Assembly: GCA_020629375.1 (NCBI GenBank)
Contig: JAHDDK010000014.1
Span: 29,015 to 69,469 of the forward strand
Reading direction: 5' to 3'
DNA length: 40,455 nucleotides
Source: Acidimicrobiales bacterium
GTDB lineage: Bacteria > Actinomycetota > Acidimicrobiia > Acidimicrobiales > SHLQ01
Shown: positions 35,272 to 40,455 of the stretch, in pieces
Position numbering within the stretch: position 1 is the first letter of the stretch
Layout: each line of letters starts with the position of its first letter
Notes under the pieces: generated by a model
The model's database searches: none
What the model was told of the DNA's origin: nothing
Seen by the model: only the letters and a program-made list of their open reading frames with translations
Program-made: the position numbers and the translations under genes

Positions 35272-37347
35272 TCAGGCGGCCTGGAAGCGGCCGAGCCAGT
35301 ACTTCCGCAACGAATGGGTCGCCGCCGCCATCGAACGTCCGAGCGCAACGTGATCAACAGTCCAGTCGCGATTCACGTAATCCTCGATCGCCCAGATCAG
35401 GTCGACCTGGGTGTACGCATAGCCCGACGCGACGTCGGCCTCGACAGTGACGGTGCCGGGTTCGGCGCTCTGCACCATGGCGCTCTTCATCTCGTCTTTG
35501 ACGGCCGAGACGGCCGCGCTGGCATCGACGACTCGTTGACCCCAGCCAATGACCACTCGTGCGTGGTGGCCCAGCACCTCGCCCTCGGTCGGGCTCGGCG
35601 TGAGGTGATTGAGCGCCATCGTCGTACGGGAGCCATCGGTCGTGTTCTCGAATCGTACGAAGTGGTTGCGACCGTCCGAGTCGATGTCGATCAAGGCATT
35701 GCCGTTCTCGAGCGCCGACGTGATCACCGCACCGACGAGGACATCGTCGAGACGATTGGCCCAGTCGACACGCTTCCAGTGAGCCCACGACGCACGAACC
35801 ATGTCAGCGAAATGTGCTTCGAGATCCTCGTCGTCAATGCTTGCCGGCGCGCCGGGGATCGGCTCGGCACCGAGAGCTTCGATTTGTGCGCCGACCGATT
35901 CGAGTGGACTGACGTTGTCGGGAGTATCGGACGTCGGCTCCGCATCGGTGGCCGGCGGGGGCGGGTCGTTCGAAACGACAGGAGCCGGGGCCGCGGCCCA
36001 GGTCGACGGGTCGTCGTCGACAGGACTCGTGATCGGCGGATCGGGAAGATCGGAGACTGTTTCGGGATCCGCCTGCAGCGGTGCAGGATCGGGTTCGAGT
36101 TCGACGACAGCATCCGCTTCGCCGCCCTCGTTCGCCGCGCTGTCCGCGTCCGGGGACGCGGCAAAGCCGCCCACCGGGTCGTTCACGACGGGTTGAATGG
36201 GGTCGACGATCGGCTCGGGCATCGAGGCGCCGACGACCGCGGCGCCGGCCGCCGCCGTTCCGGCCACGGCTGCCGTGCCGGCACCGAAGAGACCGCTGAT
36301 CCCGCCCGTGCCTTCATCATCGTCCGTGGCGCTCGCTGGCTCGGGCTCAGTGGGCGCAGCTGCGGGTGCACTCTCCGGCTCGGCAACCGGATCCGGGTCC
36401 GATGCGACCTCGGTGTTCGAGAACGTGCCCCACCGTGACGTCGACGGGTCGGTCGTCTCGGTGACCACCTTCCCGGCCGCGTCGTCCGATCCGACGGTGG
36501 CGGCACCCGCAAGGTCAGCGGCGATCGTCGATCCATCGCCCGGTGTTTCGGCGTTCGGATCGGCGTCTGCGACCACGTTGCTGTGATCGACCCAACCATC
36601 GTCGAGAACGTCGCCGGTGAGCCCAGCGGGCTCGACGGCATCAACCACGGCTTCACTCGCAGACGAGTCGACCAGCAAGCCGGAGTCGACCGACACCGTG
36701 CCGACCGGCGTATCCCCGCCGAGAGTCGCGGGATCGAAGACTTCAGCTGGCTCAGCCAGGGCCTCGACCGGTTCGGCCAGGGCATCCGGCGTGTCTGCAA
36801 GCGGTTCGGTCACGATGTCGGAGATCGCCGCATCGGGTGCCGCGGTGTCCACGACGGCGCCCATCGCTTCGGTCGCCGGTTCGACGGCTTCGGCCACCGC
36901 GTCGGTCGCCGGCTCGACGGCTTGGCCGACGATGGCTCCCGTCGCGGCCGCGCCTGCGGCGAGGCCTGCCATGCCCATCGCATTCCCAGCGCCAACCTCG
37001 ACTCCAGCCGACTCGGCAGTCTCGATCGACAGTGACGAATCGTCCCCCGCAGCCGACTCGCTGAGCGCCTGTTCGGGCATGAGCTCTTCGAGCGGTTCGG
37101 GGGCCACGGGCTCGGGGGGTGGCGGAAGCTGATCGGTCGGCGCGTCCTGGAGGAGCGTCATGAGGCCAGACACCGACGAGAAAGGGACCCAGTCCGCTTC
37201 GCCCGCCCACCAGACCAGGGTGTTGGGATCACGCTGCCCAAGTCGGATGGTGTCGATGATCGCCCGCATCGCAAAGGGGCCAGCTTGGGCCCCATTGTCG
37301 ACAGCGAACGACACCATTTCGTCGAGATCGGGAAGTTGCCCGGACAC
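35272..37347 (-). CDS. GYF_2-domain protein with long low-complexity region
   Basis: A 691-residue protein in three parts. The N-terminal 75 residues look like a GYF_2 (DUF4339) domain (AGPFAMRAIIDTIRLGQRDP, then NTLVWWAGEADWVPF). Residues about 80-520 are rich in Ala, Pro, Asp, Glu, Val and Thr, with two weakly hydrophobic Ala/Gly runs (GMAGLAAGAAATGAIVGQA and GAGTAAVAGTAAAGAAVVGA). The last 170 residues are globular (from about SWAHWKRVDWANRLDDVLVG to the end) and recall YbjN/TY-Chap-type folds weakly. GTG at 37345-37347 has GAGGAG about 9 bases upstream and is preferred to the ATG at 37404. Divergent from the HAD gene. Confidence 0.72.
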   Translation of the reverse strand: MSGQLPDLDEMVSFAVDNGAQAGPFAMRAIIDTIRLGQRDPNTLVWWAGEADWVPFSSVSGLMTLLQDAPTDQLPPPPEPVAPEPLEELMPEQALSESAAGDDSSLSIETAESAGVEVGAGNAMGMAGLAAGAAATGAIVGQAVEPATDAVAEAVEPATEAMGAVVDTAAPDAAISDIVTEPLADTPDALAEPVEALAEPAEVFDPATLGGDTPVGTVSVDSGLLVDSSASEAVVDAVEPAGLTGDVLDDGWVDHSNVVADADPNAETPGDGSTIAADLAGAATVGSDDAAGKVVTETTDPSTSRWGTFSNTEVASDPDPVAEPESAPAAAPTEPEPASATDDDEGTGGISGLFGAGTAAVAGTAAAGAAVVGASMPEPIVDPIQPVVNDPVGGFAASPDADSAANEGGEADAVVELEPDPAPLQADPETVSDLPDPPITSPVDDDPSTWAAAPAPVVSNDPPPPATDAEPTSDTPDNVSPLESVGAQIEALGAEPIPGAPASIDDEDLEAHFADMVRASWAHWKRVDWANRLDDVLVGAVITSALENGNALIDIDSDGRNHFVRFENTTDGSRTTMALNHLTPSPTEGEVLGHHARVVIGWGQRVVDASAAVSAVKDEMKSAMVQSAEPGTVTVEADVASGYAYTQVDLIWAIEDYVNRDWTVDHVALGRSMAAATHSLRKYWLGRFQAA

Positions 37348-37407
37348 GGTGATGAACTCTCCTCGGCCAGCCCTGCGATACCTCCTGCGATGTCTAGCAA
37401 ACATCAG

Positions 37408-37413
37408 TAGCGT
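37408..37413 (+). promoter_or_regulatory. Leaderless -10 box of the HAD gene (TAGCGT)
   Basis: TAGCGT followed by 6 bases and the GTG start at 37420, exact leaderless spacing. It lies in the 72-base divergent gap with the GYF_2 gene. Confidence 0.45.
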
Positions 37414-37419
37414 GTCGGC

Positions 37420-38235
37420 GTGATTCCCCTGGTCTGCCTCGACGTTGACGGCACTCTTGTGGGATCCAGCGGCGTCGTGTCCGACGCAGTGTGGTCGGCA
37501 GCGGATTCGGCCCGTTCGCGTGGTCAGAAGCTCGCGCTCTGCACTGCCCGCGGAGCCTTCGGAAGTTCGTGGGAAATGGCGCAGCGACTCGATCCCGACG
37601 GGTGGCACGTCTTCCACGCCGGAGCAGCCATCGTCCATGCCCGAACCGCCGAGGCGATCGGTCAGATCATCGATCGACGCCATGTCGAACAGCTGATGGC
37701 ACTGGCCGCCGAACGGTCATGGGTGACCGAGCTGTACAGCGCCGACACCTACGCGGTCGACTCCGACGACGTCCGTGCAATCGATCATGCCGCACTGATG
37801 GGCGTGCCCTTCGAACGCCACGACGCAGCGTTATTCGCGGCGACGAACGAAATTGTGAGAGTCCAGCTCGTGGTTGCAACTCCGGAGACGCAGGCCGTCA
37901 CCGACGCCGTCGAGCCGACCGGCCTCGTGGCTACGACGGCGACGTCGCCGATCATGCCCGGAACCACATTCGTGTCGGTCACCCGAGCAGGCGTGACCAA
38001 AGCAACGGGCATCTCCGCGATCGCCGATCGTCTCGGCTACACGCTGAGCGACGTGATGATGGTCGGCGACGGGCACAACGACATTCCGGCGCTGGCAGCC
38101 GTCGGTCACCCCGTTGCCATGGGGAACGCCGTCGCCGAGAGCAAAGCACTCGCTCGCCACCACGTCGCCACGGTCGCAGACGACGGCGCGGCGGAGGCCC
38201 TGGCGTTGTCCGCCACGCTCGGCGACGTCGGCTAG
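37420..38235 (+). CDS. HAD-superfamily hydrolase, Cof (IIB) type
   Basis: A 271-residue phosphatase of the Cof/SupH type acting on small phosphorylated metabolites. Motif I is CLDVDGTLVGSS at the N-terminus (nucleophile Asp), motif II is the Thr in LCTARGA, and motif III/IV is MVGDGHNDIPAL; a IIB cap lies between. The substrate is unknown; sugar phosphates or flavin phosphates are common for the group. It could supply trehalose-6-phosphate phosphatase activity for OtsA, but I see no OtsB-specific features. GTG start, leaderless-looking. Confidence 0.87.
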   Translation: MIPLVCLDVDGTLVGSSGVVSDAVWSAADSARSRGQKLALCTARGAFGSSWEMAQRLDPDGWHVFHAGAAIVHARTAEAIGQIIDRRHVEQLMALAAERSWVTELYSADTYAVDSDDVRAIDHAALMGVPFERHDAALFAATNEIVRVQLVVATPETQAVTDAVEPTGLVATTATSPIMPGTTFVSVTRAGVTKATGISAIADRLGYTLSDVMMVGDGHNDIPALAAVGHPVAMGNAVAESKALARHHVATVADDGAAEALALSATLGDVG

Positions 38236-38238
38236 CGT
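38233..38238 (+). promoter_or_regulatory. Possible leaderless -10 box of the permease gene (TAGCGT)
   Basis: TAGCGT, whose TAG is the stop of the HAD gene, ends 8 bases before the ATG at 38247. It would give the permease its own transcript besides readthrough from the HAD gene. Confidence 0.35.
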
Positions 38239-38246
38239 CATCGATC

Positions 38247-39491
38247 ATGGGGGAATCGACCGACGGTGTGGTCGCCGAAGCCGAACTGGTCGATCCGGTC
38301 GACTCCGCTCTGCAGATGCCACGGTGGGCACCGCGGGCGATTCTGCTCTTCTGGGCCGGATTGGTGGCCCTGTGGGTACTCCGGGAGTTGTTCGAAGATC
38401 TCTCGGGCTTTCTCGTCACGATCCTGATCTCCCTGTTCTTCTCGTTCGCGCTCGAACCCGCCGTGAACTGGCTCGAGCGACGAGGACTCCGACGTGGTCT
38501 GGGGACGCTCATCATGTTCGTCGTGGCGTTCACCGTCATCGTTGGTTTCAGCTTCGTTGTCGGAAGCGTGCTTGCCGAACAGACACAGAGCTTCGTCGAC
38601 GACGCGCCCACACTGATCGACGACCTCGAGGTGTGGTTGCAAGACAACATCGACGAGTCCATCGCGCTCGACAACGCTCGAGACCAGTTCCTCTCCGACG
38701 ATGGCCTTGGCCAGCAACTCACGGGCCTGGCCGACAACGTCGTCGGCTTCGGCGCAACCATTGTCGGCCTGGTCTTTCAGATCTTCACGATTGCGTTGTT
38801 CACCTTCTACTTGACCGCTGACGGCCCAAAGCTCCGCCGGACGATCTGTGCGCGCCTCAAGCCCGAGCGGCAGCGTCGAGTGCTCGGAGTCTGGGATCTG
38901 GCGATTCAGAAGACCGGCGGGTACATCCTCTCCCGAACGGTGCTTGCGTCGATCTCCTCGTTGGTCACCTGGATCGCCTTCTCGCTCATCGGTGTGCCGT
39001 TCCCGCTGGCGCTCGCGATTTGGGTCGGTGTCGTCAGCCAGTTCGTACCGGTCGTCGGTGTGTACATCGCCGGTGCGCTGCCGGTGCTCCTGACGCTGAT
39101 GGAGTCCCCGCCGAAGGCGCTTTGGGCGTTGTTGTTCATGCTGGGCTACCAGCAATTCGAGAACTACCTGCTCGCCCCGCGAGTCGATTCCCGAACGATG
39201 CGCATCCACCCGGCGGTGTCATTCGGGTCGGTGCTCGTCGGCGCATCGGTGCTCGGTCCCGTCGGCGCTCTCCTCGCTCTGCCGGCTGCGGCGACAGCGA
39301 CCGGCATCATCTCGGCCTCGGGCGAGCGCTACGCCATCGAAGAAGGACCGCTCACACGGGTCGGCCCACCGGTCTCGGAGAGTCCCTCGGTCGTCGCCAG
39401 TACGTTGCCCGTTCACCAAGAACTCGAAGCCGCCGATCGAGCAGCGGCGGCAGAGACAGAGCCGAAGTCCGAGGCCGAGTCCGAGGCGTAG
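38247..39491 (+). CDS. AI-2E family transporter (PerM/TqsA-type permease)
   Basis: A 414-residue polytopic membrane protein. Hydrophobic segments begin at AILLFWAGLVALWVL and FLVTILISLFFSFALEPAVN, then GTLIMFVVAFTVIVGFSFVV, a soluble loop (about 110-170), GFGATIVGLVFQIFTIALFT, and a C-terminal block with FPLALAIWVGVVSQFVPVVG, the family-typical YQQFENYLLAPRV and GPVGALLALPAAATATG. The cytoplasmic tail is acidic (EPKSEAESEA). Known members export autoinducer-2, or Na+ in exchange for H+; the substrate here is unknown. It ends 3 bases before a terminator. Confidence 0.9.
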   Translation: MGESTDGVVAEAELVDPVDSALQMPRWAPRAILLFWAGLVALWVLRELFEDLSGFLVTILISLFFSFALEPAVNWLERRGLRRGLGTLIMFVVAFTVIVGFSFVVGSVLAEQTQSFVDDAPTLIDDLEVWLQDNIDESIALDNARDQFLSDDGLGQQLTGLADNVVGFGATIVGLVFQIFTIALFTFYLTADGPKLRRTICARLKPERQRRVLGVWDLAIQKTGGYILSRTVLASISSLVTWIAFSLIGVPFPLALAIWVGVVSQFVPVVGVYIAGALPVLLTLMESPPKALWALLFMLGYQQFENYLLAPRVDSRTMRIHPAVSFGSVLVGASVLGPVGALLALPAAATATGIISASGERYAIEEGPLTRVGPPVSESPSVVASTLPVHQELEAADRAAAAETEPKSEAESEA

Positions 39492-39494
39492 GCC

Positions 39495-39517
39495 TGGCCG
39501 GGTTTACTGCCCGGCCA
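39495..39517. terminator. Bidirectional terminator
   Basis: Perfect arms TGGCCGGG (39495-39502) and CCCGGCCA (39510-39517) around TTTACTG, filling the gap between the permease stop (39491) and the thioredoxin-like gene stop (39520). Confidence 0.7.
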
Positions 39518-39519
39518 CC

Positions 39520-40098
39520 TCAGGATTCGAGCGCCCGGAGCTCCTCGACCAGCTTCGGAGGACCGAGAGCTCCGGTTCGAACCTCGGTCGAACCATCGGC
39601 GGCGACGAAGACCATCGTCGGCTGGCTGACGACACGGTATTCGATCCACAGGGCGCCCGGATCGTCGAGCACGTGGCTGATTGCAGTGCTCATCCCTTCG
39701 ATGAACGCCGCCCGATCGTCGTCATCACCGTCTTCAGGGTTCGGCACACCAATGATCGGCACTCCGATGTTCTGTCTCGTTGCCCATGCGACCGCAGAGG
39801 ACTCTTCACGACAGGTCGCTCAATGCGCACCCCAGAACCACAGGACGTGAGCCTGTCCGTCGACGACGGAGAGCGCCTCGCGTCCGCTCGGCAACGTGGC
39901 CGGGGTCGACGCGACCGTCGAGGTCTCGGCCGCCACCGAGATCGTTGCTTCTTCGACGGCGTCGGGTGCGACGGTTGGGGCTGGGGCCGAACTCGGATCG
40001 GTCGGAGTGGACGCGGTTACCGGTGCGTCGTCGGAACCGCATGCAGCAACGAACGACATCCCGAAGGCGAGCAACGCAATCACGACACGACGCATCAT
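39520..40098 (-). CDS. Putative selenoprotein: thioredoxin-fold lipoprotein with UxxC motif
   Basis: One continuous frame of 192 codons contains a single in-frame TGA (39820-39822, codon 93). Residues 1-20 are a lipoprotein signal (MMRRVVIALLAFGMSFVAAC, lipobox VAAC, lipid-bearing C20); 21-70 a Thr/Ser/Pro/Ala linker; 71-192 a TlpA-like thioredoxin domain with VLWFWGAH, then the TGA, then ATCREES. The TGA stands where the first Cys of CxxC is expected, giving U-A-T-C with C96 intact. The cis-Pro loop (VSQPTMVFV) and a C-terminal helix are present. The true stop is also TGA (39520-39522). Read as Sec, it is a membrane-anchored thiol/selenol reductase outside the cytoplasmic membrane. If not Sec, it is a 92-residue truncation. 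Start could also be 40095 or 40101. Confidence 0.82.
39788..39819 (-). promoter_or_regulatory. Candidate bacterial SECIS hairpin
   Basis: Immediately after the in-frame UGA on the minus-strand RNA: lower stem GCGACC (39819-39814) with GGUCGC (39793-39788), an internal loop, then an upper AGA/UCU stem (extended by a G-C pair beyond one mismatch) closed by the loop GUCC. The GU of the loop lies 17 bases after the UGA. Bacterial SECIS elements are hairpins inside the coding region with a G or GU at the start of the apical loop at about this distance (E. coli fdhF has 19 by my count). Structure drawn by hand. Confidence 0.65.
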
Positions 40099-40198
40099 CA
40101 CGAGGGGTAACCCGTCACCATCGTGCGATATTCGCCCCCGAAAGGGACGATACGACACGCACCGCCTTCTGCGCCGAAACTTCCCAACCCGAAAACGT

Positions 40199-40228
40199 GA
40201 GAACCCGGAGCCGAAGCCCCGGGTTCTC
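40199..40228. terminator. Terminator after rpsJ
   Basis: Perfect 10-base arms GAGAACCCGG (40199-40208) and CCGGGTTCTC (40219-40228) around AGCCGAAGCC. A TTTT follows shortly on either strand (CTGCGTTTT on plus, ACGTTTT on minus). It lies 42 bases past the rpsJ stop and ends that transcript before the selenoprotein gene. The region 40099-40198 otherwise holds only the probable promoter of the latter. Confidence 0.8.
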
Positions 40229-40270
40229 CTGCGTTTTCTCAGACGTGGTGTGACCCGAAAGGGTCACTCA

Positions 40271-40455
40271 CTACTGAATCTTGATCTCGATGTCGACGCC
40301 TGCCGCAAGGTCGAGACGCTGAAGCGAATCGACCGTCTTCGGGGAGGGCTCGACGATGTCGAGGAGACGCTTGTGGATGCGCATCTCGAAGTGCTCGCGA
40401 GAGTCCTTGTCCTTGAAGGGACCCCGGACCACCGTGTAGCGGTGCTTCTCGGTGG
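40271..40455 (-). CDS. rpsJ: 30S ribosomal protein S10, C-terminal part
   Basis: The last 61 residues are in the window; the N-terminus (about 40 residues) lies beyond the right edge. The sequence [40 protein letters not shown] and [13 protein letters not shown] is unmistakably S10, a component of the 30S head that also acts with NusB in antitermination. It is followed by a terminator, not by rplC, so it is not the first gene of a standard S10 operon here; it may end the preceding str-type cluster. Confidence 0.96.
   Translation of the reverse strand, partial: TEKHRYTVVRGPFKDKDSREHFEMRIHKRLLDIVEPSPKTVDSLQRLDLAAGVDIEIKIQ

Overview
The window is chromosomal DNA of a high-GC actinobacterium, most likely class Acidimicrobiia (taxon inferred). 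The reasons are the conserved actinobacterial order tilS-hpt-ftsH-folE-folP-folB-folK-DUF2520-panC ... nadC-coaX-lysS, a SigR/RsrA-type sigma/anti-sigma pair, DUF2342, DUF2330 and DUF2510 proteins, and many genes with an apparent leaderless start. I see no mobile element, phage module or CRISPR array.

Layout. 1-2.4 kb: the N-terminal part of a phosphoglucomutase gene cut by the left edge, then otsA (trehalose-6-phosphate synthase), both on the minus strand. 2.5-3.8 kb: metY on plus. 3.9-8.2 kb, minus: a secreted DUF2330 protein and two tandem, translationally coupled polyprenyl-phosphate sugar-1-phosphate transferases. 8.4-12.4 kb, minus: nadC-coaX-lysS-cysQ (NAD, CoA, lysyl-tRNA, PAP phosphatase). 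12.4-13.2 kb: an aldose-epimerase gene on plus. 13.2-25.9 kb: a nearly gap-free minus-strand run read from right to left: ECF sigma, zinc anti-sigma, a 46-residue membrane peptide, DUF2342 metalloprotease, tilS, hpt, ftsH, folE, a LuxR-type ATPase gene broken by an in-frame TGA, folP, a phosphatase-like protein lacking its catalytic Cys, folB, folK, DUF2520, panC and a CobW/COG0523 GTPase. 26-32.6 kb: EcsC-family, PilZ, DUF2510, a 721-residue coiled-coil protein, a nuclease/phosphatase-fold enzyme, a secreted protein and a small membrane protein. 32.7 kb: tRNA-Thr(CGT). 32.8-34.7 kb: a GAF-GGDEF-EAL protein. 34.7-37.3 kb: two uncharacterised genes, one encoding a GYF_2 protein with long Ala/Pro/Asp/Glu-rich segments. 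37.4-39.5 kb: a HAD phosphatase and an AI-2E-family permease. 39.5-40.1 kb: a thioredoxin-fold lipoprotein gene with an in-frame TGA. 40.3 kb to the end: the C-terminal part of rpsJ.

The strongest unusual signal is at 39520-40098. The frame of a TlpA-like lipoprotein is continuous except for one TGA, which falls at the first cysteine of the CxxC redox motif. It is followed at once by a hairpin (arms 39814-39819 and 39788-39793) with the position and the GU-containing apical loop of a bacterial SECIS element. I read this as a selenoprotein with a UxxC motif. A second in-frame TGA, in the LuxR-type ATPase gene at 19220-19222, lies at a non-catalytic position and looks more like a nonsense mutation or sequence error.

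A second recurring signal is a TAnnnT box ending 6-9 bases before the start codon of about a dozen genes, nearly all without a clear Shine-Dalgarno sequence. This suggests widespread leaderless transcription and helped to choose starts. Genes inside operons mostly overlap by 4 bases (ATGA or GTGA), suggesting translational coupling.
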